From Methanoculleus sp. (GTDB lineage: Archaea; Halobacteriota; Methanomicrobia; Methanomicrobiales; Methanoculleaceae): DNA of 64,000 bases. Below are positions 11,001 to 19,710 of this stretch, one piece after another. The DNA lies in contig JAHDQM010000011.1 of the NCBI GenBank assembly GCA_018433835.1, positions 99,061 to 163,060 on the forward strand, read 5' to 3'. The translations under genes and the position numbers were made by a program. The notes under the pieces were generated by a model. That model searched no databases and was not told the DNA's origin. It saw only the letters and a program-made list of their open reading frames with translations. Numbering within the stretch: position 1 is the stretch's first letter; the number at the start of each line of letters is the position of its first letter.

Positions 11001-11132
11001 GTAGTCGGTGCGCTCCGCGGCCGGCTCTCCGGGGGCGATCTCCGGCCCGGAGAGGACCTCATAGCCGAGACCGGCAAACCACGCAAGGGCGGCTTCTTCG
11101 ACTTCCGATTCGGTGAAGGTGTATGGTGCCAT
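8022..11132 (-). CDS. hsdR: Type I restriction enzyme R subunit
   Basis: Motor and nuclease subunit of a type I restriction-modification complex, 1036 residues. The N-terminal nuclease core is [10 protein letters not shown] followed by VIELKN (PD-ExK type, about residues 165-190). The SF2 helicase has Walker A TQGSGKS (about residue 300) and the DEAH box [12 protein letters not shown] (about 405). The C-terminal helical region is long, as usual for HsdR. It is the distal partner of hsdM and hsdS, which lie 4-6 kb upstream on the same strand, separated by accessory genes. It begins 6 bases after the fic gene, implying co-transcription with it. Confidence 0.96.
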   Translation of the reverse strand: MAPYTFTESEVEEAALAWFAGLGYEVLSGPEIAPGEPAAERTDYGQPFLPRRVRASLRRINSNLPESAVDEAVRKLTAPSSASLVENNHTFHRYLTDGIPVEYRENGAIRHGLAKVIDLKDPDRNDLVVVNQYTMVEGDHNRRPDIVVFVNGIPVGVIELKNPADESATIWSAYNQLQTYKQQIPSLFYTNEVMVISDGVQARVGSLTADEDRFMHWRTIDGDETAPAAIPELEVLLKGLFQRERFLEYLADYILFEDDGKALVKKIAAYHQFHAVRAAVESTVTASAPEGDRKGGVIWHTQGSGKSLSMVFYARKIILTPGMENPTLVVLTDQNDLDGQLFDTFARCSEHIRQTPVQAESRSHLRELLQRESGGVIFSTVQKFFPEREEESHPVLSERRNIVFIADEAHRSHYGFKPHVDKATGYIRYGFAEYIRQALPNASSIGFTGTPISLKDRDTRAVFGDYISIYDVVQANEDGVTVPIYYEGRHVKLDLAEEEKPVLDEGFEEVTENEEESVRERLRSKWAQLEAVIGAEHRIEVITEDLVGHFEKRLETLEGKAMVVCMSRRICVEMYNAITRLRPEWHSDDDTSGAVKVVMSGSASEKPEWQMHFRTKAQRNRIRNRFVDPDDPLKIVIVRDMWITGFDAPCLHTMYVDKPMQGHTLMQTIARVNRVFRDKPGGLIVDYLGIAPKLKEALAEFTDERKKHKGLSVEEQEEAVFVMLEKYELCCDMLHGFDWSAWNTGDPGKRLSLIPAAMEHVLSQQDGKSRFLDAVTQLSTAFSLCVPHEETDRIRTDVAFFQTIKASIAKTTARTAKSQAELDHAVQQLVSEAITPEGIIDIFQAAGLKNPDISVLSDDFLAEVRGLRQKNVAVELLRKLIEDEIRTRLRRNVVQSRKFSEMLESSVKRYQNRSVETAIILEELIKTARDVRDTVQRGEDLGLSDAELAFYDALAENESAREVMQDELLREIASELVVAIRKNVAIDWAAKESVRARMRVMIKRILRKYGYPPDMQEQATRTVLEQAERICGEVAA

Positions 11133-11138
11133 GGTTTT

Positions 11139-12464
11139 TCAGCTGCTAACTCCCCCCTCTTTCCAGAGGTCGCATTTCTCGTTGAAGATGAATATGAACT
11201 CCCGGCCGCGCTTTTCCTTTTTTATGTAGCCTAACTCAGTGAGGCGAAGGAGGTCAGCCCTCGCTGTCTGGTAGACAACAGCATGGGTCTTCTCGATCTC
11301 CCTGATGGTGAAGTATTCGTCACTGTGCTCCATCATCTGCCTGAGGATGTCTGCCTGCCTTTGGTTTATTTTTTTGATAGTCCTTATTATCGCTTTTGTT
11401 GCGTTCTGCTCACTCTGTTTTTTCTCGATGTAAGCGATCAGATCTTTCTGTGCCACCTCGATGCACCGGATGTTGTACTGAATGAAGTAGGTCAGGTCCA
11501 TCTCGTCGTATTCGGTGTGGAGGTAGGCAAGAGCGTAACCTTTCTTCGACCGGAGAATGACACGCGAGATGGGCATGTGCTCAAAGAGCCAGTAGCCCCG
11601 CGAGAGGACGTACCAGTAGAAGATGCTCCGGGCGGTTCTCCCGTTGCCGTCTTCGAAGGGGTGGATATAGCCGATGAGGAAGTGGAGGATGATCCCCTTG
11701 ATGATGGGGTGGATGAAAGTCCCGGCGTCTTCGTCATCAGTGTTTGCGAACCAGCATAGCTCCTTGATCAGTTCCGGGATCTTCGTGTGGTCGGGAGGTG
11801 TGTGGTAGACAACGCCAGTGGCGGGGTCAACGACCTCAATCTCGTTGGTCTCCCTGAATCGCCCGACGGCAGCATCGTCGAGGGTGTCCTTCGTCACGAT
11901 CCTGTGGATGTCGAGGATGAACTCCGGGGTCAGTTGTTCTTCCTTCATCCGCAGGACGGACTGCAGGGCTTCATAGTTATTGATCACCATCTGCTCGGAC
12001 TTATTTCTCGGCTTTATCCCCTTTTTGAGCATCTCTTTGGCAGCTTTGCGGGTGGTCACCGCCCCTTCGAGAATGCTGGAGGCGATGGCCTCTTCCATGA
12101 ACGAGTTGACGATGTACGACTTTTCAAGCCTGATGGCCTTGTTGTGAATCTGGATGGTGCCCGAGAGATACTGGTCGAAGATGTGCAGGCTCCGCTGGAT
12201 CTCGGGGGTGGTCGAATACTTGAGGCCGAGGGAGGCAAAAAAGACCGGTTCGTAGCGCATCACCCGGAGCAGTTTCATGACTCCCCAGACCCCCAATCTC
12301 TTTTCGGGATCGCTGATGCGATATCTGAGGTCGTCCCAGGCGAGGTACCGGTTGTTGTAGTCGACTACCTGTTTTCCGAACTCGGGATCCTGCTGTATCT
12401 TGGCGATTATCTGGGAGACATTTTCACCCCGTATCCGGGGTGGTTTTTCAGGGAGTTTGTTCAT
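11139..12464 (-). CDS. Fic family protein with C-terminal winged helix
   Basis: 441 residues with the Fic core HPFEDGNGRTARS (about residues 268-280), the signature for transfer of AMP from ATP onto protein hydroxyls. An upstream SSILEG matches the (S/T)xxxE(G/N) inhibitory helix of class II Fic proteins, so the enzyme is probably autoinhibited. The C-terminus (from about residue 370) looks like a winged-helix DNA-binding domain. It lies 6 bases upstream of hsdR; Fic or related genes are often embedded in type I restriction operons. Three copies of a 42-nt operator-like repeat lie just upstream, so regulated expression is likely. Confidence 0.92.
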   Translation of the reverse strand: MNKLPEKPPRIRGENVSQIIAKIQQDPEFGKQVVDYNNRYLAWDDLRYRISDPEKRLGVWGVMKLLRVMRYEPVFFASLGLKYSTTPEIQRSLHIFDQYLSGTIQIHNKAIRLEKSYIVNSFMEEAIASSILEGAVTTRKAAKEMLKKGIKPRNKSEQMVINNYEALQSVLRMKEEQLTPEFILDIHRIVTKDTLDDAAVGRFRETNEIEVVDPATGVVYHTPPDHTKIPELIKELCWFANTDDEDAGTFIHPIIKGIILHFLIGYIHPFEDGNGRTARSIFYWYVLSRGYWLFEHMPISRVILRSKKGYALAYLHTEYDEMDLTYFIQYNIRCIEVAQKDLIAYIEKKQSEQNATKAIIRTIKKINQRQADILRQMMEHSDEYFTIREIEKTHAVVYQTARADLLRLTELGYIKKEKRGREFIFIFNEKCDLWKEGGVSS

Positions 12465-12479
12465 GGGTTCGTTCTCTCA

Positions 12480-12520
12480 AATACTAATTTAATAGATTTT
12501 AGTATTTCATTAGTATTTCG
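12480..12520. repeat. 42-nt operator-like repeat, copy 1
   Basis: Copy nearest to the fic start codon (16 bases away). It has TACTAA facing TTAGTA as an inverted repeat, then a further TTAGTA half-site about one helical turn on, ending in TTCG. Its position fits an operator or promoter element of the fic-hsdR transcript. Confidence 0.75.
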
Positions 12521-12533
12521 ATTTGAAACTGCT

Positions 12534-12575
12534 AAATACTAATTTTACATTTTTTAGTATTTAATTAGTAGTTCG
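12534..12575. repeat. 42-nt operator-like repeat, copy 2
   Basis: Second copy in the fic upstream region, 13 bases from copy 1. The inverted half-sites TACTAA and TTAGTA and the terminal TTAGTAGTTCG are kept while the middle differs, which points to selection on the half-sites. Confidence 0.75.
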
Positions 12576-12660
12576 AGATACAACGGAGGAGGTGATCTGA
12601 AATAGGTTTCTGGTCTTAATTTGTTGAAATTGCATCATCTCCTTTAAGACAGGGCACACT

Positions 12661-12702
12661 AAATACTAATTTAACACACATTAGTAGTTGGTTAGTAGTT
12701 CG
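12661..12702. repeat. 42-nt operator-like repeat, copy 3
   Basis: Third copy in the fic upstream region. The perfect inverted arms are TACTAAT and ATTAGTA, followed by GTTGGTTAGTAGTTCG. The rest of the 337-base gap between fic and the DUF1829-like gene (12465-12801) shows no coding frame. Confidence 0.75.
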
Positions 12703-12801
12703 CAGGGATGAGAACTATGGAGTCGCAAAAGAAGGGGTGGTGACAGAAGAGCAAAGTCACCCGTTGGCGCCCCGATCTCACCGAAGATGAGAGTGCGGGA
12801 C

Positions 12802-13566
12802 TCATGCTGCTAACTCTCCAGCAACAGCTTCCCGGTTGCTCCATAAGACCGGCTTCACGTTATAGTTCTTCAGCGCATCCAGAACATTTCCCGGGATTGG
12901 TTGGTCAATATCATTCAGGATGGCATAGGCTTTTGAATCGGGAGGGCGGACATCCTTTATATCAATCCAGGAGAATGCAGCCGCCTGTGCTGTATTTCTG
13001 CTTGGATTGCTGATTGTCTTGATGATTCGTTCCGGTTGGCTATGGGACTTGGGGATGATGAAGTCAAAGAGGTGGTCGAACCCACTCTGGCCGGTGAATT
13101 TTATATTTGAAGTATACCGGATCGCGTGCGCCTCAAGCCAAGCGACCACATCTTCGTAGAACAGGCTCGCTGTCATCGGTGTTGCAAGACCAAAGAGATC
13201 ATTGACGGCGAGCATCGCCTGTATCAGGTTGTGTTTGCTGGGTGCGAAGTTTGCAGCAGATGTCTGCACTTCGAGCCTATCTCCATTCAGTTTCACGCCA
13301 AACCCGTTGAGCGTCATCATCAACAGAGACTTTCTCTTCGGAGTATCAAGTCTGCAACCGGACAACTCCAGATCCTGAAGGGTGTATCCAGCATCGGTGA
13401 GGATATAACTGCTGTTCCGGCGCTGGGCGTAAATCTGGAGATAGTCGTTGTGGCGGTCGAGATAGGGCGTTGTAATCTCCACCCACTCGTCCACCTGCCT
13501 TATTAGAGTCTTTTCCTTGAGCCAGCGGGTATATTCATCCAGCAGGCTCTGGATCTCGTTAATCAT
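12802..13566 (-). CDS. DUF1828/DUF1829-like domain protein
   Basis: 254 residues resembling proteins with an N-terminal DUF1828 region (here about 10-110, with [14 protein letters not shown] and [12 protein letters not shown]) and a C-terminal DUF1829 region (about 130-240). Family function is not established; members are often found in restriction and toxin-antitoxin islands. Its start overlaps the stop of the gene upstream by four bases (13563-13566), so the two are translationally coupled. The domain assignment is from pattern recognition only. Confidence 0.75.
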   Translation of the reverse strand: MINEIQSLLDEYTRWLKEKTLIRQVDEWVEITTPYLDRHNDYLQIYAQRRNSSYILTDAGYTLQDLELSGCRLDTPKRKSLLMMTLNGFGVKLNGDRLEVQTSAANFAPSKHNLIQAMLAVNDLFGLATPMTASLFYEDVVAWLEAHAIRYTSNIKFTGQSGFDHLFDFIIPKSHSQPERIIKTISNPSRNTAQAAAFSWIDIKDVRPPDSKAYAILNDIDQPIPGNVLDALKNYNVKPVLWSNREAVAGELAA

Positions 13567-14015
13567 TCAATACCCTTCTGGATATTCGGAGGGTCTATAA
13601 CGTTGCAGAACCGCATAAAGTCCTGCAACGTCTGCCATGTGTCCTGGATCTGTGAGAACCGATCCCGGGGGACTTCAAATGCCCATTTATCTCCATATCC
13701 CTCCCGGTATATATGCAGATGGGGCGAAGGCACCTCCCTACCATCGGGATTCCGATGAGGGGCACCGCCAAAGTCCAGCCTGACAAGGACGACAACCTGC
13801 CTCGCGCGGTTCTGGTAGGTCCCTTTCAGAAGATCAATCCCGCCTCTCCGGATATCAAGGTGAAATGACTCACGCCCGTCGCTGGAGAGGAGGGGCAACG
13901 TAAGGTATCCGCCAGCCCCGGGGTAGTGAGACACCTCATCATTTACCCTGACTTTGGGAGTGGCAATCAATGCATCCGCCGTTGCCTGATCAACGGAGAT
14001 ATCACTCATATCCAT
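13563..14015 (-). CDS. DUF6978-like protein, partner of the DUF1829-like gene
   Basis: 150 residues, soluble, no catalytic motif recognised. The middle ([20 protein letters not shown] ... [18 protein letters not shown]) resembles small proteins annotated DUF6978 that pair with DUF1828 proteins. It overlaps its partner by four bases and starts 6 bases after the phosphatase gene, so the three genes form one tight minus-strand unit inside the restriction island. A two-gene toxin-antitoxin or anti-phage module is an inference. Confidence 0.65.
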   Translation of the reverse strand: MDMSDISVDQATADALIATPKVRVNDEVSHYPGAGGYLTLPLLSSDGRESFHLDIRRGGIDLLKGTYQNRARQVVVLVRLDFGGAPHRNPDGREVPSPHLHIYREGYGDKWAFEVPRDRFSQIQDTWQTLQDFMRFCNVIDPPNIQKGIE

Positions 14016-14021
14016 CGCACC

Positions 14022-14546
14022 TCATCTACTTTTACCGCTCTGATCAGACAGACCGTGACCGTCATACCTGCTCCAATTCATCGCCATGTAGCCCCGGATA
14101 CCACTTTTCGGGTTATAAGGCGGATAGATCGACCTAAACACCTCTTCGGCCCGGATGAAATCATCTCTCGGGAGCCGTGTGGTGTACTTCGCAAGATATA
14201 GCAACCTGATTCCGGGCGACCTGGAACGCCCTTCGTTGCAGTGGACGAGAACACGGTTCCCGGCCCTCAGGCTGGCATCGATATATTCCAGTGCCGTATC
14301 GATGATCTCCCGGGGGATGTAGGCCGGGTCCGGGGCATCCACGAGGTTCAAGATGAGCCGGTTTCCCCTTCGTGCTATGAGGTATTCCGGGTGGTCTTTT
14401 GGAGCGGCCCTGCCTGTGTAGCCCAGCGCCTGGCGGTGGTATGGCTCTTTGCAGGCATGAACCACGCACCACTCTGATTCGCGCCTGACGTTGAACTCGT
14501 AGTCATGCTCATTGCCGATGTACAAGTTCGGGTGGATCTCGATCAT
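14022..14546 (-). CDS. Dual-specificity / tyrosine phosphatase family protein
   Basis: 174 residues with the cysteine phosphatase signature HCNEGRSRS (CX5R, catalytic Cys about residue 102). The Asp general acid may lie in the upstream LVDAPDPAYI stretch. The N-terminus IHPNLYIGNEHDYEF is typical of dual-specificity phosphatases. It starts 213 bases after hsdS and leads the three-gene unit with the DUF6978-like and DUF1829-like genes. Its presence beside Fic, another post-translational modifier, suggests a signalling arm in this restriction locus; the substrate is unknown. Confidence 0.88.
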   Translation of the reverse strand: MIEIHPNLYIGNEHDYEFNVRRESEWCVVHACKEPYHRQALGYTGRAAPKDHPEYLIARRGNRLILNLVDAPDPAYIPREIIDTALEYIDASLRAGNRVLVHCNEGRSRSPGIRLLYLAKYTTRLPRDDFIRAEEVFRSIYPPYNPKSGIRGYMAMNWSRYDGHGLSDQSGKSR

Positions 14547-14759
14547 GAGGACACCGTGTGATGTTTTTGATAGAGGCTACGCTAGAGGTCATATATGTGT
14601 TCCGAAATGATTCTGTGGGCGTGGAATTCCAAGGCCAGCAAGGATAGGGAAGTTTTGGATTCACCAGATTTTTACCAGAAGACTTACATCTGGTTTTTTT
14701 CTTGTTTGCGCGATAGTTTTAGCGTGTCTCAAGATGGGATCGTGACGGTGTCTCTGTCT

Positions 14760-16088
14760 TCATACGGTAGCGCTTTCCCTTCTCTGTTCCTCCCCCACCG
14801 GCACCCGGACCTCCCCGGAGATGAGCTTCGGGAGGAGGGTGTCGCGGAGGGCGGCGAGGGTGCGGGATTGCCGAACATTATGCTGAATTCGTTGCAGCAT
14901 TGGGTTAATTACCCGTTCAAAACTCTCTAAAATCTCTACTGATGGAATTATGATAGAATAGCCAGCCATTGCATCCCAGTTTGTTCGGGGCATTCTCGTT
15001 CCAGTTGATGATTGCGTCACATAGTCGATAAATGGATCACTGGAGATGTGCATCAAGACCAGACCATAACATACACGACTTTTTGGGACTACAACTAAAA
15101 TATCTGTCGAACACACGCCATTGACAGGTGCAATGCCTACTTTATGGAAATAGGGTCGAAGTTTACCAAACAGAATCTGCCCTTCTCTGAACTCAAACTT
15201 ATTGCTATCTATGTTCTCTGCTGTAACCCATGTATCTAGCGCTATACAGTTCCTCGGCATTTCTGCCAGACTAATATAATTGGTGTTTGGATCAATTTCA
15301 TCCGATTGAATACCGTTACGGAGATTCTCCGCAACATCTCCAAATGTTCCCGCTCTCCACCCCACCGGCACCTCCCGGCCGTCCACCTCCCCAAACCCGT
15401 CCGGAAACAGCGCCGCCGTCTCCGCATCCATCCCGGTGGGCTCCCTGCCCTCCATCTTCGCCCGCACCGGGTCGAAGTCCACGAACCATGACGTGAAGAT
15501 CGCCTGCGCCATCGCTTCGAGGGTGGCGTTCATGCGGCGGTTGAGTTCGATCTTATCGTCGAGGGAGCCGAGGATGCGGGCGATGGCGTGTTGTTCGGAG
15601 AGAGGCGGAAGGACTACAGGAGTTGCCCGAAGTATCCCAAGATTCGTGTGAGGCACTCCTGTCTGAATCGCATTCTGGCGAATGTAATCCTGTTGTTCAG
15701 CAGATGAAAAGAAGTAGTAGAAGAAGAGAGGATCAGCAATGTTCCGATCCACGGTGAGTTTCATCTGACTTTGGGAGACGAGGTACTGACCAAAGGGTCC
15801 TTGTGGAACGAGGCTTACTTGACCAAGGGTGCCCCGCTGGGTGAAAACGATGTCTCCAGGTCGCGCTAGATTCGCGCTAAGAGACTTCGCCTTTTTTTCG
15901 GTGACGAACACGAACTCGCCGGAGACCCATCGACTACTCATGTTCTGCCCGCGAATCACCGGTATGCCTTCGTTGACGTAGTCGCGTGACACGAGGTTTG
16001 AGCCAAATGGACCCCCAACGAGCGCGTTGGGTGTCGCGGCTGCAATGTCTCCGACTGTTGCTTCTTTCCACTCACTCGCCATACCCAA
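14760..16088 (-). CDS. hsdS: Type I restriction enzyme specificity subunit
   Basis: 442 residues with two target recognition domains, each followed by a conserved helical stretch. The first spacer helix ends [24 protein letters not shown] and the C-terminal one contains [21 protein letters not shown], the classic HsdS tail. It fixes the DNA sequence recognised by the methylase and the nuclease. It overlaps the end of hsdM by 17 bases, so it is translationally coupled to it. The TRDs are lower in GC than the flanking genes, as usual for exchanged specificity modules. Recognition sequence cannot be read from the protein. Confidence 0.95.
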   Translation of the reverse strand: MGMASEWKEATVGDIAAATPNALVGGPFGSNLVSRDYVNEGIPVIRGQNMSSRWVSGEFVFVTEKKAKSLSANLARPGDIVFTQRGTLGQVSLVPQGPFGQYLVSQSQMKLTVDRNIADPLFFYYFFSSAEQQDYIRQNAIQTGVPHTNLGILRATPVVLPPLSEQHAIARILGSLDDKIELNRRMNATLEAMAQAIFTSWFVDFDPVRAKMEGREPTGMDAETAALFPDGFGEVDGREVPVGWRAGTFGDVAENLRNGIQSDEIDPNTNYISLAEMPRNCIALDTWVTAENIDSNKFEFREGQILFGKLRPYFHKVGIAPVNGVCSTDILVVVPKSRVCYGLVLMHISSDPFIDYVTQSSTGTRMPRTNWDAMAGYSIIIPSVEILESFERVINPMLQRIQHNVRQSRTLAALRDTLLPKLISGEVRVPVGEEQRRESATV

Positions 16089-17679
16089 GCCCCTTCAAAT
16101 TCCCCCGGATCTCCCCTTCCAGCCGCTCCGACTCTCGAAACTGCTCCGCAAGCTCCGCCGTCAATCGCTCCATCTTCTCCTCAAACGGCTCCCCGTCGTC
16201 CTCGACCTCTTCCGCCCCCACGTAGCGCCCCGGCGTCAGGACGTAGCCGTGTTCCGCGACCTCCTCGACGGCTACGCTCCGGCAGAACCCGGGCACGTCC
16301 TCGTACTCCCCGGCGTCAGGGTCGCCCCGCCAGGCGTGGTAGGTTCCGGCGATCCGGTCGATATCCTCGTCGGTCAGCTCCCGGTGGGTGCGGTCGACCA
16401 TCGTCCCGAGTTTCCGGGCGTCGATGAAGAGGATCTGGCGGCGCCGGTCCCGGAACCGGTTGTTCCTTTTGTCGCGGGAGAGGAACCAGAGGCACGCCGG
16501 GATCTGGGTCGAGTAGAAGAGCTGCCCCGGCAGCGCCACCATGCAGTCCACCAGGTCGTCCTCGACGATGTTCCTGCGGATCTCCCCCTCGCCGGAGGAG
16601 TTCGAGGACATGCTGCCGTTCGCGAGCACGACTCCCGCCTGCCCCGTGGGGGCGAGGTGGTGAATGAAGTGCTGCATCCACGCGAAGTTCGCGTTGTTCT
16701 TCGGCGGGATGCCATACTTCCACCGCACGTCCTGCCGGAGCTTCTCCCCACCCCAGTCCTTCATGTTGAAGGGCGGGTTGACCAGGATGTAGTCGGCCTT
16801 GAGGTCCTTGTGGAGGTCGTTAGTGAAACTGTCCGCCGCATGGTCGCCGAGGTTGCCCTCGATCCCCCGGATGGCGAGGTTCATCTTCGCAAGCCGCCAG
16901 GTGGTCGGGTTCGACTCCTGCCCGTAGACGCTGATATCGTTCCGTCTCCCGCCGTGAGCCTCCGTGAACTCCTCGCTCTGGACGAACATCCCACCCGACC
17001 CGCAGGCGGGGTCGTATACCCGGCCTTGATAGGGAGTAAGCATCGCCACCAGCGTTCGGACCACGCAGCGGGGCGTGTAGAACTGGCCGCCCTTCTTTCC
17101 TTCCGCGCTCGCGAACTGCGAGAGGAAATACTCGTAGACCCTCCCGAGGATATCCTTTGAGCGGCTCTCGCGATCACCGACGGCAACACTCCCTATGAGG
17201 TCCACGAGCTCGCCGAGACGCTGTTTGTCAAGGCTCGCGCGCCCGAAGTCTTTCGGGAGAACGCCCCTCAGGGTGGGATTGGACTTCTCGATCGCGACCA
17301 TCGCTTCGTCAACCAGTACGCCGACCTTGGGTGATTTTGCGTTCGCCTGAAGGAAAGACCATCGTGCCTCTTTCGGAACCCAGAAGATGTTCTCAGCGAG
17401 GTACTCGTCGGGATCTTCCAGGACGGCATACCGCTGCTCCGGCTCGGCGACATACCACTCGCTCTCTGGGTTGCTGACCTCGGCGTTCAGGTGCTCAAAG
17501 CGCTCCCTGAACGAATCAGAGATATATTTGAGAAAGATCAGGCCCAGGACGACATGCTTGTACTCCGCCGCGTCCATATTGGAGCGGAGTTTGTCGGCGG
17601 CCTCCCAGAGTTTCGATTCGAACCCGAGTGTCGCGCCGTTATTTGTATTTTTTCCACCGTTCAGTGTCAGCTGTGCCAT
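16072..17679 (-). CDS. hsdM: Type I restriction enzyme methylase subunit
   Basis: N6-adenine methyltransferase subunit, 535 residues. The N-terminal helical domain ([20 protein letters not shown]) is typical of HsdM. The SAM-binding motif is [10 protein letters not shown] and the catalytic motif is NPPF (about residue 300). The first codons overlap a 40-nt sequence that recurs exactly 2000 bases away (19671-19710). That sequence carries an AT-rich TTATACTAT box about 25 bases upstream of the ATG on the coding strand, so it looks like the hsdM promoter and near-leaderless start. Confidence 0.96.
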   Translation of the reverse strand: MAQLTLNGGKNTNNGATLGFESKLWEAADKLRSNMDAAEYKHVVLGLIFLKYISDSFRERFEHLNAEVSNPESEWYVAEPEQRYAVLEDPDEYLAENIFWVPKEARWSFLQANAKSPKVGVLVDEAMVAIEKSNPTLRGVLPKDFGRASLDKQRLGELVDLIGSVAVGDRESRSKDILGRVYEYFLSQFASAEGKKGGQFYTPRCVVRTLVAMLTPYQGRVYDPACGSGGMFVQSEEFTEAHGGRRNDISVYGQESNPTTWRLAKMNLAIRGIEGNLGDHAADSFTNDLHKDLKADYILVNPPFNMKDWGGEKLRQDVRWKYGIPPKNNANFAWMQHFIHHLAPTGQAGVVLANGSMSSNSSGEGEIRRNIVEDDLVDCMVALPGQLFYSTQIPACLWFLSRDKRNNRFRDRRRQILFIDARKLGTMVDRTHRELTDEDIDRIAGTYHAWRGDPDAGEYEDVPGFCRSVAVEEVAEHGYVLTPGRYVGAEEVEDDGEPFEEKMERLTAELAEQFRESERLEGEIRGNLKGLGYGE

Positions 17680-17710
17680 TGGGCGCCCTCATCCGTGAAT
17701 AGTATAATCC
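17671..17710. repeat. 40-nt direct repeat at hsdM start, copy A
   Basis: Covers the hsdM start codon and about 31 bases upstream. It matches 19671-19710 at 38 of 40 positions, in the same orientation. The pair bounds a 2.0 kb segment carrying the EVE, MNT and AT-rich genes. Confidence 0.9.
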
Positions 17711-17802
17711 AGAGATGTACAGAAATGTTTTGTTAATTTGATTTTGTAGTTCTGCGATTTGATCCGATACCTTTTATGATTTAGGAAAATACTGTTAATT
17801 CA

Positions 17803-18258
17803 ATGACCCGATGGCTCGCGATATCAAACAGGGAGAACTCGAAGGTCGTCATCAGGAAACACATCTGGGGAGTGCCAAAACGGTATGTCAACACCATTCG
17901 TCGGGTTGTGCCCGGGGATACGGTCTTGGTCTACGTGGGGCAGAAGGTGGTTGACAGAGATCTGCTCCCTCCCGCAATTACCGCGGCCTTTGAGGTAACT
18001 TCGAAGATGTATGAAGACGCATCCCAAATATTCACCGCACCGGCGAAGCTCGGCGATGAGATCTTCCCACTTCGGATCAATCTCAAGCCCATCATGATCT
18101 TCGACCCTCCAATCGAGTTCAAGCCGCTTATCCCGAACCTCGCGTTTATCACCAACAAGACGATGTGGTCGGGGCATATCCAGGGGCATGCAATGCGGGA
18201 GATCCCGGAGGAGGACTATCAGCGGATCATGGAGACGGGGCGAAAGGAAGGTCGGTGA
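17803..18258 (+). CDS. EVE-domain protein
   Basis: 151 residues beginning MTRWLAISNRENSKVVIRKH, with GVPKRYVNTIRRVVPGDTVLVYVG. This is an EVE/PUA-like fold, which binds modified bases in nucleic acids. EVE proteins are frequent in restriction and defence islands, some coupled to modification-dependent nucleases. This one is a single domain, divergent from hsdM with about 120 bases between them. It lies inside the 2.0 kb segment bounded by direct repeats, so it was probably gained with that segment. Confidence 0.87.
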   Translation: MTRWLAISNRENSKVVIRKHIWGVPKRYVNTIRRVVPGDTVLVYVGQKVVDRDLLPPAITAAFEVTSKMYEDASQIFTAPAKLGDEIFPLRINLKPIMIFDPPIEFKPLIPNLAFITNKTMWSGHIQGHAMREIPEEDYQRIMETGRKEGR

Positions 18259-18432
18259 ACAGGAGAGCGCCGTATTATCCCGAAGGGATCACCCGGAGCT
18301 CGCCCAACCGTACCCCTGACGCTGTTGACAACACTTAACCATCCGGATTCCAGCACCCGGTTCTTTTCTACAAAACACCACGTGAGGCAGAAACTTATAT
18401 CCCCTGCTCCCGATAGAATGCATTGAACAGCT

Positions 18433-18732
18433 ATGCCCGTCACGCTGGATCAGATCCGGAAAAAGCGGTCCAGGATTCTCGCAATAGCCGGGCGGCACGG
18501 GGCAACAAACCTGCGGATCTTCGGATCGGTCGCCCGGGGAGAGACCGGGCCGGAGAGCGACCTCGACCTCGACCTCCTGGTGGAGCTGGAGCCGGGCAGG
18601 AGCCTCCTCGACCACATCGCGCTCATCCAGGACCTGGAGGAAGACCTTGATTGCCGGGTGGGCGTGGTGACGGAGAAAGCACTCAAGGAGCGCCACAAAA
18701 AGCGGATACTCAAAGAGGCAGTGCCGTTATGA
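18433..18732 (+). CDS. MNT-type nucleotidyltransferase (antitoxin of a HEPN/MNT pair)
   Basis: 99 residues with the minimal nucleotidyltransferase motif GSVARGETGPESDLDLDLLV. In HepT/MntA modules this type of enzyme modifies and silences the HEPN RNase toxin. The stop codon overlaps the start of a HepT reading frame (ATGA) that is truncated after 19 codons, so the antitoxin is left without its toxin. A 42-nt repeat with extended flank begins at the truncation point. Confidence 0.88.
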   Translation: MPVTLDQIRKKRSRILAIAGRHGATNLRIFGSVARGETGPESDLDLDLLVELEPGRSLLDHIALIQDLEEDLDCRVGVVTEKALKERHKKRILKEAVPL

Positions 18733-18788
18733 GGGACGGGAACGAACGGCTCCTCGACATCCTGGAAGCGATCGACAGCGATCTGTGA
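18729..18788 (+). pseudogene. Truncated HepT (HEPN toxin) N-terminus
   Basis: The ATG overlaps the MNT stop, and the peptide MRDGNERLLDILEAIDSDL looks like the start of HepT/DUF86 proteins. The frame ends in TGA whose last A is the first base of the dispersed repeat at 18788. The rest of the gene, including the Rx4-6H RNase motif, is missing. The simplest reading is that insertion of, or recombination at, the repeat removed the toxin. Confidence 0.65.
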
Positions 18789-18908
18789 AATACTAATTTA
18801 GTAGAAATTAGTAGTTCGTTAGTAGTTCGCGGCAGCGATGCCCGGGGGGCACTTGCTAACGCGATACGTGGCTTCGTCCCGGTCAATTCACCCGGCATTC
18901 AACCTCTG
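18788..18908. repeat. Long form of the dispersed repeat, copy 4
   Basis: Begins with the 42-nt unit (18788-18829), which has perfect 9-base arms TACTAATTT and AAATTAGTA. It continues for about 80 bases of GC-rich sequence (CGGCAGCGATGCCCGG ... TTCACCCGGCATTC) that also follows the copy at 23570. Similarity fades near 18908. Nothing else was recognised up to the next gene at 19082, which is AT-rich. Confidence 0.75.
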
Positions 18909-19081
18909 GCATGTAGTGTCATGATCGGGAGAATATTGGGATGACTTCAACCGTTTGTTGTCTTCTCTTAACACCCTCAAGCCTGCCCAGCACTGCGATT
19001 TTTTTATAAAACAAAATTCTACAGAGCGATAGTAATGGTTAAGACAAATATTAACAACCAAAAGGGAATAAATCCTCATTT

Positions 19082-19669
19082 ATGATTAATCAAGAAAAAT
19101 TCGAATTTATCAAAGAGAAGTATGGGTATTACGCTAGTTGGGCAATATGGGCTGATGCAGGAGAAAAACCAAAAGACAATATTGGTGACCTGAGTGTTTT
19201 TGATATAAAATATAATTCAGGCCTTTTAGAGCAATTGAATCCAAACATCATTCTGGTCGGACTGAATATATCGCGCGGACGTATAAAAGATCCGCTAGCA
19301 AATTTTCATGATGCGAGACCTGAAGCAATGGATTTCAAGATCAGGTATGCGTTGAGAGGTTCCCCTTTTTGGGGCGCATACATGACGGATATCATCAAGG
19401 ACTTTGATCAAAAAGTATCTGGAAAAGTCTGGAGTTACTTAAGAACACATAAACAGTTTGAAATTGAGAATGCAAAACTGTTTCATGAAGAAATAAATGA
19501 TGTAGGTGCTCATAACCCTACTATTATCGCCTTTGGAGATGTCGCTTATAGGATTCTGATGAGGAACTTCATGGATGATTACAAGATTTTGAAAGTACCT
19601 CATTACAGCATTTATTGCAGCAAGGAAAAATACAGAGAAAACGTAGGGCGTATTTTGCAGTATGAATAG
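19082..19669 (+). CDS. AT-rich hypothetical protein, possibly uracil-DNA-glycosylase-like
   Basis: 195 residues encoded by DNA much more AT-rich than its surroundings, which suggests recent transfer. Segments NPNIILVGLNISRG, GAYMTDIIKD, IIAFGDVAYRIL and VPHYS are laid out like uracil-DNA-glycosylase superfamily folds (GxN near the N-terminus, late His-Ser), but I cannot confirm membership. It is the last gene of the repeat-bounded 2.0 kb segment; the second direct repeat begins two bases after its stop. No signal peptide or membrane segment. Confidence 0.6.
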   Translation: MINQEKFEFIKEKYGYYASWAIWADAGEKPKDNIGDLSVFDIKYNSGLLEQLNPNIILVGLNISRGRIKDPLANFHDARPEAMDFKIRYALRGSPFWGAYMTDIIKDFDQKVSGKVWSYLRTHKQFEIENAKLFHEEINDVGAHNPTIIAFGDVAYRILMRNFMDDYKILKVPHYSIYCSKEKYRENVGRILQYE

Positions 19670-19670
19670 G

Positions 19671-19710
19671 CTGTACCATTGAGCGCCCTCATCCGTGAAT
19701 AGTATAATCC
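19671..19710. repeat. 40-nt direct repeat, copy B (duplicated hsdM promoter)
   Basis: Same orientation as 17671-17710 with two G/A differences. It retains a minus-strand ATG and the AT-rich promoter-like box, but no hsdM follows it. It marks the far border of the 2.0 kb insert. The remainder of 19711-19975 has no convincing gene. Confidence 0.9.

Noticed and set aside
10080..11234. Long plus-strand open frame opposite hsdR (384 codons)
   Set aside because: Antisense to a clear type I restriction gene. High GC and codon bias produce such frames; the translation has no recognisable family.
12480..12702. CRISPR array
   Set aside because: Three units only, unequal spacing (13 and 85 bases) and variable sequence. 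No cas genes nearby.
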